DNA from: E44-bin32 sp034430615
Lineage (GTDB): Bacteria > Chloroflexota > Anaerolineae > Anaerolineales > E44-bin32
Assembly (NCBI GenBank): GCA_034430615.1
Contig: DAOUEJ010000017.1
Span: 1 to 64,000, forward strand
Direction: 5' to 3'
DNA length: 64,000 bases
The notes under the pieces are model-generated. The model was not told the origin of the DNA. It saw only the letters and a program-made list of their open reading frames with translations, and searched no databases. Position 1 is the stretch's first letter. Every line of letters starts with the position of its first letter. Position numbers and translations under genes: made by a program. Below are positions 17,316 to 25,926 of the stretch, one piece after another.

Positions 17316-18239
17316 ATGGCGTGGCGCATTCTGCTGACTGACGGCCTCGCTCAAGAAGGCCGGGACATTCTTCAAGCTGAGGCTGAAGTGATCGAATCCA
17401 ACCTGGCTGATGAACTCGGCGCAGTCGATGCCGTCATCATCCGCAGCCGGACTCGTCTTAACCGCAGCGATATCGCGCTGGGGATTCCGCGCCTGAAGGT
17501 GATTGGCCGGGCTGGCGTAGGCGTTGACAACATCGACCTCGAGGCCGCAAAGGACAACCGGGTAGTGGTGGTCAACGCGCCAGAAGCCACGACCATCGCC
17601 GTTGCCGAGCACACTCTCGCGCTGATGCTTGCCCTTGCCCGACATCTCCCGGCTGCCGATGCGAGTATGCACGCCGGTGCCTGGGAGAAGTCCGCATATA
17701 CCGGGGACGAATTACACGGGAAGACTTTGGGCTTGATCGGCCTCGGCCGGATAGGTTCAGCGGTAGCCGATCTGGCCCGGGTCTTCGGGATGCAAATCCT
17801 GGCTTATGATCCCTTCCTCGATGCGGATGATGTCCGGTCCAGGGGCGCTGAGCCGGTTGAATTGGCAGAACTGTTGCAAACGGCCGATATCGTCAGTGTC
17901 CACGTTCCGCACATGGAGACTACACACCATTTGCTTGGCCCGCAGCGATTGCCGCTGATGAAACACGGCGCCTGGTTGATCTCGACCTCGCGCGGCGGGG
18001 TCATCGATGAACAGGCTTTACTCGAAACGCTCGAGACAGGGCAGGTGGGCAGGGCCGCACTTGATGTCTTCGCCCAGGAGCCACCGCTCGGCTCAGCCCT
18101 GCTCAAGCAGGCAAACATGATACTCACACCCCATATCGGTGGCCAGACCCACGGGGCGCAATCTCGCGTGGCGGAGGAGATTGCGAACGAGGTGCTGGCA
18201 GCGCTGCGTGGTGACAACCTGCGCTGGCGCGTTATTTAG
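17316..18239 (+). CDS. serA: D-3-phosphoglycerate dehydrogenase-like 2-hydroxyacid dehydrogenase
   Basis: The 307-aa protein has the NAD-binding loop LGLIGLGRIGSAVADLARVF with a following Asp (AYDPF), and the catalytic Arg (RSRTRLNRS / TSRGGVIDE), Glu (FAQEPP) and His (TPHIGGQTHGAQ) of D-isomer-specific 2-hydroxyacid dehydrogenases. It is the short form without ACT regulatory domains. Oxidation of 3-phosphoglycerate to start serine synthesis is the likeliest role, but other 2-hydroxyacids cannot be excluded. The start at 17316 has GTGGAGG at good spacing. The peptidase gene follows 22 bases downstream. Confidence 0.82.
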   Translation: MAWRILLTDGLAQEGRDILQAEAEVIESNLADELGAVDAVIIRSRTRLNRSDIALGIPRLKVIGRAGVGVDNIDLEAAKDNRVVVVNAPEATTIAVAEHTLALMLALARHLPAADASMHAGAWEKSAYTGDELHGKTLGLIGLGRIGSAVADLARVFGMQILAYDPFLDADDVRSRGAEPVELAELLQTADIVSVHVPHMETTHHLLGPQRLPLMKHGAWLISTSRGGVIDEQALLETLETGQVGRAALDVFAQEPPLGSALLKQANMILTPHIGGQTHGAQSRVAEEIANEVLAALRGDNLRWRVI

Positions 18240-18261
18240 AGCTACTCAGATAGGAGATACG

Positions 18262-19767
18262 ATGGGCAAAAAAATCGAGGCTCTGCGTGAATTACTGGGT
18301 GTTGTCGCGGACCTAACCGCGGCGGCAGCCTTGCTTGGTTGGGATCAGCAGACATACATGCCGTCCGGCGCAGCCGGCGGGCGCGCAATGCAGTTAGCCA
18401 CCCTGAGCACGTTGGCGCATGAGCATTTCGTATCCGACGAGATGGGGGCCGCGATAGAAGCAGCCAAGGCTGAAGCCAAGGACCTTGCACCCGATTCGGA
18501 CGAGGCGCGCCTGGTGCGAAAGACCGAGCACGATTACTTGAAAGAGATCAAGGTCCCTTCATCCTGGGTGAGTGAATACTCACGTGCGACCGCCATGGCC
18601 CACCAGGACTGGGAGCAAGCAAGAGCCGAGGCGGACTTCAAACGCTTCCAGCCTCACTTAGAAAAGATCGTCGAACTCCGGCGCCATTATGCGGATTTCT
18701 TCGCACCCTATGACCATCTCTACGATCCACTGCTTGATGATTTTGAACCCGGGATGAAGACCGCCGAGGTGAAAGCCGTCTTCGACGCCCTCCGGCCGCG
18801 TCAGGTCGAACTGGTCCAGGCGATCTTCGAACAAGGCCGGCCGGTGGACGATTCCTTCCTGCACCTGAACTACGATCTCGACAAGCAGTGGAATTTCGGG
18901 GTTGAGGTCATCACAGCGTTCGGCTACGATTTTAAACGTGGCCGGCAGGATAAGGCCGTCCACCCCTTCACGACCTCTTTCGGGCTCGACGATGTCCGCA
19001 TCACCACCCGGCTGTATGAAGACTACTTCAGCACCGCGCTGACGGGGACCATGCACGAGGCCGGTCATGCCCTGTACGAGCAGGGAATAAAATCGACCCT
19101 CGGACGCACGCCGTTGGAGGCCGGGGCTTCACTGGGGATGCACGAATCGCAATCCCGGATGTGGGAGAACCTGATCGGACGCAGCAAGCCGTTCTGGAAG
19201 GCCTACTTCCCCAAACTGCAGGGTGTCTTCCCGCAACAGCTTGGCAACGTCGCAATGGAAGATTTCTACCGGGCGATGAATAAAGTCGAACGGACATATA
19301 TCCGTGTCGACGCTGATGAAGCGACCTATAACCTGCACATCATGCTGCGCTTTGAATTGGAGATAGCACTGATGGACGGATCCCTGGCAGTAAAGGATCT
19401 TCCCGAAGCGTGGAATACCAAGTTCGAAGATTTTCTGGGCATCATCCCGCCCGATGATGCAAAGGGTGTGCTTCAGGATGTGCACTGGTCGGGTGGCATG
19501 ATCGGCTATTTCCCCACCTACTCTCTCGGGAACTTGATGGCCGCTCAACTGTGGGAGAAGATCGGCCAGGACATACCCAACCTGGAAGAGCAGATCGAAC
19601 GCGGGCAGTTCGGCGCACTTCTGGGATGGCTGCGCGAGAATATCCACCAACATGGCGCGAAATTTGAGCCGATCGAACTTCTCACGCGCGTAACCGGTAA
19701 AGGCCTGGATGCAGATCCCTATATGCGCTATCTGACGGGCAAGTACTCGGAGATCTACGAGCTCTAA
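18262..19767 (+). CDS. Carboxypeptidase Taq-type (M32 family) metallopeptidase
   Basis: The 501-aa product has the M32 zinc motif MHEAGHALYEQG near residue 265, the downstream GASLGMHESQSRMWENLIGR containing the third zinc ligand, and YIRVDADEATYNLHIMLRFE and VHWSGGMIGYFPTYSLGN, all typical of thermostable carboxypeptidase 1. It removes C-terminal residues from peptides in the cytoplasm and is mostly helical. The start at ATG 18262 follows TAGGAGATAC and gives a normal N-terminus; the open frame extends back into serA but that part is an out-of-frame artefact. Length matches the family (about 500 aa). Confidence 0.93.
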   Translation: MGKKIEALRELLGVVADLTAAAALLGWDQQTYMPSGAAGGRAMQLATLSTLAHEHFVSDEMGAAIEAAKAEAKDLAPDSDEARLVRKTEHDYLKEIKVPSSWVSEYSRATAMAHQDWEQARAEADFKRFQPHLEKIVELRRHYADFFAPYDHLYDPLLDDFEPGMKTAEVKAVFDALRPRQVELVQAIFEQGRPVDDSFLHLNYDLDKQWNFGVEVITAFGYDFKRGRQDKAVHPFTTSFGLDDVRITTRLYEDYFSTALTGTMHEAGHALYEQGIKSTLGRTPLEAGASLGMHESQSRMWENLIGRSKPFWKAYFPKLQGVFPQQLGNVAMEDFYRAMNKVERTYIRVDADEATYNLHIMLRFELEIALMDGSLAVKDLPEAWNTKFEDFLGIIPPDDAKGVLQDVHWSGGMIGYFPTYSLGNLMAAQLWEKIGQDIPNLEEQIERGQFGALLGWLRENIHQHGAKFEPIELLTRVTGKGLDADPYMRYLTGKYSEIYEL

Positions 19768-19783
19768 ACTCCTGAGGAAGTTG

Positions 19784-20164
19784 ATGGAGGCCGGATTGAC
19801 ACTCACCACATTTCATGACGCGTTGGCCAACTCCGTCCTGATGTTTACCTTGATCGCCGGGATCTGGGGCCTTGTCAGCCGGGTGCGGGGCAAGGCCATG
19901 ACCGGAAACTACTGGGGCATCCTGGCTGTAGGCGAACTCCTGATCATCGGCCAGGGTGTGCTTGGTGCGATCCTGTGGATCTCGGGTGCCCGTCCGGGAC
20001 GGATGGGGATTCACATTCTATACGGGGTAGTGGCCGTCATCTCGCTTCCAGCCTACTACGCCATCACCAAGAGGCGGGATGATAAGGACATCGTGCTGGT
20101 CTACGGACTGTTGAACCTCTTCCTGGCAGCGATCAGCCTGCGCTCAGCCGCAACCGGGGTATAG
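19784..20164 (+). CDS. Four-helix membrane protein, function unknown
   Basis: The 126-aa product has about four transmembrane segments (residues 15-32, 48-68, 74-94, 104-122) with short loops and no catalytic motif. I do not recognise the family. ATG 19784 has GAGG 6 bases upstream; a TTG one codon earlier is possible. It sits 16 bases after the peptidase gene and 9 before a response regulator, so it may be co-transcribed with them. Confidence 0.65.
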   Translation: MEAGLTLTTFHDALANSVLMFTLIAGIWGLVSRVRGKAMTGNYWGILAVGELLIIGQGVLGAILWISGARPGRMGIHILYGVVAVISLPAYYAITKRRDDKDIVLVYGLLNLFLAAISLRSAATGV

Positions 20165-20173
20165 ACCGAAACT

Positions 20174-20542
20174 ATGGCAATAATCCTCGTCGTGGACGAC
20201 CAGACACCGACGCTTGACCTGATGGCGGCAACGATCCGCATGCTTGGGCATGATCCGCTCCTAGCGCAATCTGCACAGCGCGCATTGGATCTCATCGCCG
20301 AGTCGCCGCCTGATCTGGTGCTGTTGGATTTAATGATGCCTGGAATGAACGGTCTCGAAATGCTCACCCAACTGCGCTCGATGCCTACCGGCGGAACCTT
20401 GCCCGTGGTTGTGATCACCGCCGGTGGCGAATACGATATCAAGGATCGAGTCCTGGAGGCGGGAGGGACCGCATGCCTGCAGAAACCGATCCATGTCGAA
20501 CAACTGGCAACCATGATCCAGAGCGTCCTGCATGATGAATGA
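20174..20542 (+). CDS. Single-domain response regulator (CheY-like receiver)
   Basis: The 122-aa protein is a bare receiver domain: acidic pair in ILVVDDQTPT, phospho-acceptor Asp in LVLLDLMMPGMNGLEML, the Thr of VVITAGGE and the Lys of LQKPIH. It has no output domain, so it signals through protein-protein contacts or acts in a phosphorelay. No kinase is adjacent; the large histidine kinase at 41727-44828 is far away and only a possible partner. It overlaps the next gene by 11 bases. Confidence 0.9.
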   Translation: MAIILVVDDQTPTLDLMAATIRMLGHDPLLAQSAQRALDLIAESPPDLVLLDLMMPGMNGLEMLTQLRSMPTGGTLPVVVITAGGEYDIKDRVLEAGGTACLQKPIHVEQLATMIQSVLHDE

Positions 20543-21629
20543 GAAAGCGGTGCGTTCCTCGATCACCATCCTTGAGGGGGATCAAACCGGACAGGAGTTA
20601 CTTGAGGAAGCGCTGCGCGTCCTCGACCCTGACGTGAGCAGGGTGCCTTTGACATTTGAACGCTTCGACCTGAGCCTGTCCAACCGCAGAGCCACGAGCA
20701 ATCAAGTTATTCTCGATGCGGCCGAGTCGATGAAGGGCTGCGGGTTGGGCTTGAAGGCCGCGACCATCACGCCCACCGATCCCGATGACGTTGGCAGCCC
20801 GAACGCGATCCTGCGCGAAGCGATCGATGGCCGGGTGATCCTGCGCACAGGCCGGCGCATCCCCAACATCCGCCCGGTAGGGGGTGTGCATGCTCCGATC
20901 TCGGTCGTACGCATGGCCGTCGGCGGGGCCTACGGCGCGCAGGAGTGGCGCGAGGTTGAGGAGAACGGTCAGGAGGTCGCCTTCCGCACCGAACGCATCT
21001 CGCGCCGCACCTGCCGTTCGGTGGCCGAGTTCGCCTTCCAGCATGCTGAGCGAACTGGGGCAAAAGTTTTCGGCGGGCCCAAGTTCACGGTCAGTCCACT
21101 TTATGAGGGGATGTTTAAGGAAGAGCTAGATCAGGCGGCCGCACGTCATCCCAACGTCCGCTACCAGCCACAGTTGATCGATGCCACCTACGCCCTGCTG
21201 CTTCAGAATGCTGGGGAGGCGCTTGTGATCCCGGCCCTCAACCGCGATGGCGATTGCCTCTCGGACCTGGTCCTGCAGATGTATGGTTCAATTGCTGGAT
21301 CTGAATCGCTCGTACTCGCTTTCGACGAATCGGGCACAAAGGTCTGCGCCGTGATGGCGGAAGCCCCGCATGGGACTGCGCCAGCGCTCGAAGGCAAAAA
21401 TATCGCCAACCCGATGGCCATGATCCTGGCTGGGGCAGCGCTTTTGAATTATGTGGGCAGTCTAGCCGCTGAGCATGCCTCGCGAGCGATTTACGAAGCG
21501 ACCTTCGAAGCCGTGTACCAGGGCACAGCTACACCAGACATGCGCGGCCAGGCAAATACGCAGGAGTTCACCGACGAAGTGATCCGCCGCGTGACCGCCA
21601 AGCTTGAGGTTTGGTCCAGCCTGGCTTGA
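20532..21629 (+). CDS. Isocitrate/isopropylmalate dehydrogenase family enzyme, divergent
   Basis: The 365-aa product keeps the family frame: an N-terminal nucleotide/substrate loop (ILEGDQTGQELLEEAL), RTGRRIPNIRPV, the metal-binding region NRDGDCLSDLVLQMYGSIAG and the C-terminal adenosine block EAPHGTAPALEGKNIANPMA. However GDGIGPE, normally near-invariant, is GDQTGQE, and the substrate helix reads SRRTCRSVAEFAF. It should be a metal- and NAD(P)-dependent decarboxylating dehydrogenase of a 2-hydroxy-dicarboxylate, but whether isocitrate, 3-isopropylmalate or homoisocitrate is not decided. The start lies inside the response regulator's last codons. Confidence 0.75.
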   Translation: MMNEKAVRSSITILEGDQTGQELLEEALRVLDPDVSRVPLTFERFDLSLSNRRATSNQVILDAAESMKGCGLGLKAATITPTDPDDVGSPNAILREAIDGRVILRTGRRIPNIRPVGGVHAPISVVRMAVGGAYGAQEWREVEENGQEVAFRTERISRRTCRSVAEFAFQHAERTGAKVFGGPKFTVSPLYEGMFKEELDQAAARHPNVRYQPQLIDATYALLLQNAGEALVIPALNRDGDCLSDLVLQMYGSIAGSESLVLAFDESGTKVCAVMAEAPHGTAPALEGKNIANPMAMILAGAALLNYVGSLAAEHASRAIYEATFEAVYQGTATPDMRGQANTQEFTDEVIRRVTAKLEVWSSLA

Positions 21630-21677
21630 TCGGCGGTCCTGAGCAACGTACATGACCAGAAGCTAGTTTGAGAGCTT

Positions 21678-22604
21678 ATGATGCCCGCGAAGTGGTCCTT
21701 CTTCAAGATAAGTGCACTCTCCCTGGCGCTGTCATTGGGCGCATGCAACTCTGCTCTTTCCCAAGGGCCCATCGATGTTCCGGTTGTTTCGAGCGCTGAA
21801 ATCTCGCCCCCCGCAGCCTCACAACTAGAAACACCGACTGCGTTCACTCCACCCCCGCTCAGCGCGTCCACGCCAGCGATCGTGATCGAACCTCCGGCCG
21901 TCATCCCGACCCCGACATACCCGCCGGCCTCGGTTGGTGTCTCCCAAGAGGAACTGGCCATTTTCTCCCCTGGACCGGGTTCAATGGTGCTGTCCCCGAT
22001 CAGCTTGCATGGCTACGGAGGCCCCAGTCTAAACAACATGGTCGAGCTGCGCTTGATCGGCGAAGATGGACGGATCATCTCGCGCGGTAAAACGGTTCTT
22101 TACTCCTACCCTGGACGTCCGGGTCTGTTCTACGGCCAAATTCCCTTTACTTCGCCGGCGCTGGCTGAAGAAGCCTGGCTGCAGGTCCGGTCCTTCGGCG
22201 ATCGTTATGGCCTGCTCAAACACCTGACAACCGTACCGATCACACTCCTCACAAGCGGAGAAGCCCGCATCACGACCAGCTTGCACGGACCCGAGAAGAT
22301 CACGATTTTTACGCCTCCTGAAGGTTCGGCTGTTCAGGGTCCGAGAATATTCATCCAGGGAGCGGCCTGGACCGATGGCGGTGGCACGCTCTCGGTCGAG
22401 ATTCTCGATTTGCGCGGTACGGTCATTGCTACAGCCGAAGTGGAGATCGATGCCCCCAAAGCAGGTGCACTGGGCACGTTTCAGCTTGATCTCGAACTTC
22501 CGCTTGACATTTCTCAGTGGGTCCGCATCGCTGTCTTTGAACATGGTGGTGAGATCCCCGGTGTAACCCATTACAGCAGTGTTCAGATCTGGCTTTGGCG
22601 TTGA
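21678..22604 (+). CDS. Predicted lipoprotein with two Ig-like (Gmad2-type) domains
   Basis: The 308-aa protein starts with a lipoprotein signal (SALSLALSLGAC, lipobox LGAC with Cys near residue 23), then a Pro/Thr/Ser-rich linker (about residues 30-95). Two beta-sandwich-like repeats follow, each opening with a -SPGPGSMVLSPISLHGYG or -FTPPEGSAVQGPRIFIQGAA pattern, as in Gmad2/spore-germination-type immunoglobulin domains. It probably sits anchored on the outer face of the membrane. It precedes the VanW gene by 92 bases, suggesting a shared envelope role. The function is unknown. Confidence 0.65.
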   Translation: MMPAKWSFFKISALSLALSLGACNSALSQGPIDVPVVSSAEISPPAASQLETPTAFTPPPLSASTPAIVIEPPAVIPTPTYPPASVGVSQEELAIFSPGPGSMVLSPISLHGYGGPSLNNMVELRLIGEDGRIISRGKTVLYSYPGRPGLFYGQIPFTSPALAEEAWLQVRSFGDRYGLLKHLTTVPITLLTSGEARITTSLHGPEKITIFTPPEGSAVQGPRIFIQGAAWTDGGGTLSVEILDLRGTVIATAEVEIDAPKAGALGTFQLDLELPLDISQWVRIAVFEHGGEIPGVTHYSSVQIWLWR

Positions 22605-22666
22605 GTGCTTACCCTGATTTTGGCACCGATCCTGTAACCAGGATGACATAGCCGGGAAATGCCGGG

Positions 22667-22675
22667 TGATATAAT
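22667..22675 (+). promoter_or_regulatory. Extended -10 promoter for the VanW gene
   Basis: TGA-TATAAT followed by CCGCC lies 20 bases upstream of the ATG. The -35 is poor, as expected for an extended -10 promoter. Confidence 0.5.
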
Positions 22676-22695
22676 CCGCCTCCTTCGAGACCAAA

Positions 22696-24531
22696 ATGCA
22701 GAATCCTCAAGCACTCCAACGCCGAGATCCAAGCACGTTGATTCTGCGCGCCCTGGCGCTGGTCATCAGCACGGTAAGCATTCTGATCCTGGGAGCTGTG
22801 ATTCTCATCCTCGGCATCCGGCTCGCGTATTCGGGGCGTGCGCTCCCGGGTGTATTTCTATCCGGTCTTCCGCTGGGCGGGAAAACCCAGGCCGAGATCG
22901 TTGAATTGCTGGCGCCCGTCTATCCCTACGCCGAGCAGGGCACGATCATCCTGACTGATGACGAGGCCAACTGGATGCTGACCCCGGCTGACCTCGGGGT
23001 AGCCATCGATATAGAAGCCATGGCCCAGCAAGCGCTGGGCGTAGGACGACAGGGCACATTCACGCAACGAATCGAAGACCAAATCAATGCCTGGTACCGC
23101 GGCCTCTCGGTTGCCCCGATTGTCCGCCTCGATAAGATCGTGGGAGGACACACGCTGGGTGGGATCGCGGCCCAGGTTGACCGGGCGATGATCGAAGCCA
23201 GCATCTACATCGAGGGGACACAGGTGATCAGCACACCTGGCCAGGTCGGTCGAGAACTTGACATGGCAGCCACACTGCTTGCACTGGAAGAGCCCGTTCA
23301 CGCAATGAACGACGCTCTGATCCCACTCGCCATCGTCGATGCCCCACCCGTCATACTCGACGCCACTCCGCTCGCAGCCGTAGCCCAGGAGCTGCTGCGC
23401 CAGCCGCTGCATATCACCGCTGACGGCGCTGAGGACATCGTCCTCCAGCCAGGAACCCTGGCCAGCATGCTCGATTTTGCGGTGAGCGGCGAGGGCGCGG
23501 CCGCAGCGTATACGATGCAGATCGACCCCGCTCAAACACGGGCCTTACTTGAGCCCCGCACGCCCGAATTGGAGCGTAGGCCTGAAAACGCCCGTTTTAT
23601 CTTCAACGACGACACCCGGCAGCTGGATCTGCTCACACCTGCCATGATTGGTCGGACACTGGATATCGACGCCTCCATCACTACCATCAACGAAGGCTTG
23701 AATGCCGGACAGCACAGCATCGGGCTTGCGTTTTCGTTTGAAACCCCACCAGTCGCCGATCAGGCTACTGCGGAAGAACTCGGCATCTCTGAAGCGGTCA
23801 GTGTCGTGTCGACCTATTTCTCCGGATCCAGCCGCGAACGCATCCAGAACATCAGCACCGCTTCCTCCGCTTTCCATGGCTTGCTGATCCCACCCGGCGG
23901 GACGCTTTCTATGGCGGACATCCTCGGGGATATCAGCCTCGACAGCGGCTACGCCGAGGCGTTGATTATCTATGGCGATAAAACGATCAAGGGAGTCGGG
24001 GGTGGCGTATGCCAGGTGAGCACGACCCTCTTCCGGGCCGTCTTCTTCGGTGGGTACGAGATCGTTGAGCGCCACCCGCACGCTTACCGCGTGGGCTACT
24101 ACGAGCAGGGACCTGGCTCACCTGGACCGGGGCTGGATGCTACCGTTTTTGTTCCACTCGTCGATTTTAGATTCCGCAACGATACGCCGTACTGGCTGCT
24201 CATGGAAACCTACATCTACGGCAACCAGCTGCTGTGGAAGTTTTACTCAACCTCGGACGGCCGTTCTGTAACCAGGAGCAGCCAGGTTTCGAACGAGATC
24301 GATGCCCCCAAACCACTTTACAAGGAAAACAGCGACCTACCCGAGGGGAAGATCAACCAGATCGACTACCAGGCAGATGGCATGGATGTCGTTGTGTACC
24401 GTACTGTAAAGGTGGGCGGTGACATACTCCACGAGGATGTGATTAAAACCCACTACCTGCCCTGGCGGGCGATCTACGAATTCGGGCCTGGAACCGATCT
24501 TCCTAGCGGGGTAGAGGTTGAAGATAATTAA
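22696..24531 (+). CDS. VanW family protein with peptidoglycan-binding-like domains
   Basis: The 611-aa protein has an N-terminal membrane anchor (residues 20-45), two copies of the putative peptidoglycan-binding domain (about 90-200 and 240-330, with ILTDDEANWMLTPADLGVAI and FIFNDDTRQLDLLTPAMIGR), and a VanW domain with TIKGVGGGVCQVSTTLFRAV, ERHPHAYRVGYYEQG and GLDATVFVPLVDFRFRNDTP. The C-terminal part resembles a G5-like tail. It is probably membrane-anchored and faces the wall. VanW is found in some vancomycin-resistance operons but its activity is unknown. There is no ribosome-binding site of note. Confidence 0.88.
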   Translation: MQNPQALQRRDPSTLILRALALVISTVSILILGAVILILGIRLAYSGRALPGVFLSGLPLGGKTQAEIVELLAPVYPYAEQGTIILTDDEANWMLTPADLGVAIDIEAMAQQALGVGRQGTFTQRIEDQINAWYRGLSVAPIVRLDKIVGGHTLGGIAAQVDRAMIEASIYIEGTQVISTPGQVGRELDMAATLLALEEPVHAMNDALIPLAIVDAPPVILDATPLAAVAQELLRQPLHITADGAEDIVLQPGTLASMLDFAVSGEGAAAAYTMQIDPAQTRALLEPRTPELERRPENARFIFNDDTRQLDLLTPAMIGRTLDIDASITTINEGLNAGQHSIGLAFSFETPPVADQATAEELGISEAVSVVSTYFSGSSRERIQNISTASSAFHGLLIPPGGTLSMADILGDISLDSGYAEALIIYGDKTIKGVGGGVCQVSTTLFRAVFFGGYEIVERHPHAYRVGYYEQGPGSPGPGLDATVFVPLVDFRFRNDTPYWLLMETYIYGNQLLWKFYSTSDGRSVTRSSQVSNEIDAPKPLYKENSDLPEGKINQIDYQADGMDVVVYRTVKVGGDILHEDVIKTHYLPWRAIYEFGPGTDLPSGVEVEDN

Positions 24532-24554
24532 ACCCGCCCCTTCCAGCCATTAAT

Positions 24555-24583
24555 TTGACAATCCAGCGGCTCGCGTTTATGTT
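24555..24583 (+). promoter_or_regulatory. Promoter for the Trm112-like gene
   Basis: A perfect TTGACA (24555-24560), 17-base spacer and TATGTT (24578-24583) lie about 42 bases before the ATG at 24625. Confidence 0.6.
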
Positions 24584-24624
24584 CTACCGTCTCGTGCATT
24601 CTTGTTCTCAACGAGGAGATGGTC

Positions 24625-24852
24625 ATGATTAGTGAAGATCTGCTCGAAATCTTGCGCTGTCCGAATTGTGTCCGCGAAAGAGAGGGAGCCCTGAAGCTCC
24701 ACCGCGACACCTGGCTGATCTGCCAGGAGCCTGATTGCGGGCGCAAGTATCCGATCAAGGACGACATCCCGGTGATGCTGATCGAGGAGGGTGATCGCTG
24801 GGTGGACACTGCGGTCGAAGACCTGCCCGTGCCGCCTCCCGTGGATGGATGA
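24625..24852 (+). CDS. Trm112-like small zinc protein
   Basis: The 75-aa protein begins MISEDLLEILRCPNC and has a second pair in LICQEPDCGRKYPIKDDIPV, giving four cysteines for one zinc, as in the Trm112/YcaR family. In other organisms Trm112 activates tRNA- and protein-methyltransferases; bacterial roles are mostly undefined. ATG 24625 follows GAGGAG with good spacing. Its stop overlaps the start of the HEAT-repeat gene by 8 bases, so they are coupled. Confidence 0.82.
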   Translation: MISEDLLEILRCPNCVREREGALKLHRDTWLICQEPDCGRKYPIKDDIPVMLIEEGDRWVDTAVEDLPVPPPVDG

Positions 24853-25441
24853 AGCCAGTCTACCGGTAGAGGCGCTCCTCGGAGATCTAAACTCCGGTGA
24901 CGATGTCCGTGCCGAGCAAGCCGTTCACCATATCGCTGGCCGCGGCCCGAGCGTCATCCCGCACCTCGTCCAACAACTCTCATCACCGAATCCCGATCGA
25001 CGCTGGTGGGCTATGGCCGCCCTAGCGCTGATCGACCATACCGATGCCCGCATCTCAATCGCCCAATCGCTGCGAGACCCCGATGTAAGCGTGCGCCAAT
25101 GCGCCGCGCTTGGCCTGCGCCAGCAACCGACTCAAGACGCTATTCCCGCTCTACTCGAAGCCATGCATGACCCGGACCAACTGCTCGCCCGGCTCGCCGG
25201 TGATGCACTCATTGCTCTGGGAGCGTTGGCCGTCTCCCCTCTGACAGAAGTGCTGCGTGATATCAATCCATCCGTGCGAATTGAAGCTGCCCGGGCGCTG
25301 GCTCATATCAACGATTCGGCCGTCATCGCTCCGCTCTTCGCAGCGCTAGAAGACCGTTCAGCGTTAGTCATCTATTGGGCGGAACTCGGATTGCAGCGGA
25401 TGGGTGTGGGGATGGTTTACTACAACCCGGGGCCAGCTTAG
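24845..25441 (+). CDS. HEAT-repeat protein (PBS lyase-type repeats)
   Basis: The 198-aa product consists of about six helical repeats of roughly 30 residues with the pattern D-x-x-V-R-x-x-A-A-x-A-L (for example DPDVSVRQCAALGLRQQ, NPSVRIEAARALAHIND, DRSALVIYWAELGLQRMG). Such repeats serve as protein-binding scaffolds or as phycobilin lyases; the latter is unlikely without phycobiliprotein genes. I choose ATG 24845, where it overlaps the Trm112 stop. The stop TAG abuts the convergent membrane-protein gene. Confidence 0.75.
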   Translation: MDEASLPVEALLGDLNSGDDVRAEQAVHHIAGRGPSVIPHLVQQLSSPNPDRRWWAMAALALIDHTDARISIAQSLRDPDVSVRQCAALGLRQQPTQDAIPALLEAMHDPDQLLARLAGDALIALGALAVSPLTEVLRDINPSVRIEAARALAHINDSAVIAPLFAALEDRSALVIYWAELGLQRMGVGMVYYNPGPA

Positions 25442-25926
25442 CTTAGAAACAGCCAGACGACCCAAGTTGCGATCATTGCCACGCCAAGCGCGAATTTCAC
25501 CAGGACCGAAGCCCCGTAGCCAAGCCCCATGCCAAACGTAGCCCGCAGAGCGGCCTCGACATCCTGCTGGCGCACATACTCCATAATGAACGTCCCGGCC
25601 AGCATCCCAACGACCAGGCCCAGCGGGCCGCCCACCAGAAGCCCGGCCAGGCCCAGAACGAGCCCAGCAAAGATGCTGAGCAGCGAGGCCCCCCCTTTAC
25701 GTGCACCAGCTCCGCTCATCCAGACCTCCGAGAAGATCCCGATCACACCCAACACCGAGATAATCCCGAAGAGCCAGCCCCCGCTCGCTCCCCAGCCCAC
25801 CAGCAGCGCATAACCCAGGGCCGCGATCCAAATCAGGGGCAGGTCGGGCAAGACTGGAAGTATCGTACCCAGCAGGCCGACCAACATCAGCAAGCCAGTC
25901 AGGATCGAGTAGAGCACTTCCATCAC
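25438..25926 (-). CDS. DUF456-type membrane protein
   Basis: The 162-aa product has five or six transmembrane segments and glycine-rich stretches typical of DUF456 (LLMLVGLLGTILPVLPDLPL near the start, GLVLGLAGLLVGGPLGLVVG, YVRQQDVEAALRATFGMGLG). Its function is unknown. The start overlaps the serS stop, so it is the second gene of the serS transcript and is read through from the T-box-controlled promoter. It converges with the HEAT gene. Confidence 0.8.
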   Translation of the reverse strand: MMEVLYSILTGLLMLVGLLGTILPVLPDLPLIWIAALGYALLVGWGASGGWLFGIISVLGVIGIFSEVWMSGAGARKGGASLLSIFAGLVLGLAGLLVGGPLGLVVGMLAGTFIMEYVRQQDVEAALRATFGMGLGYGASVLVKFALGVAMIATWVVWLFLS

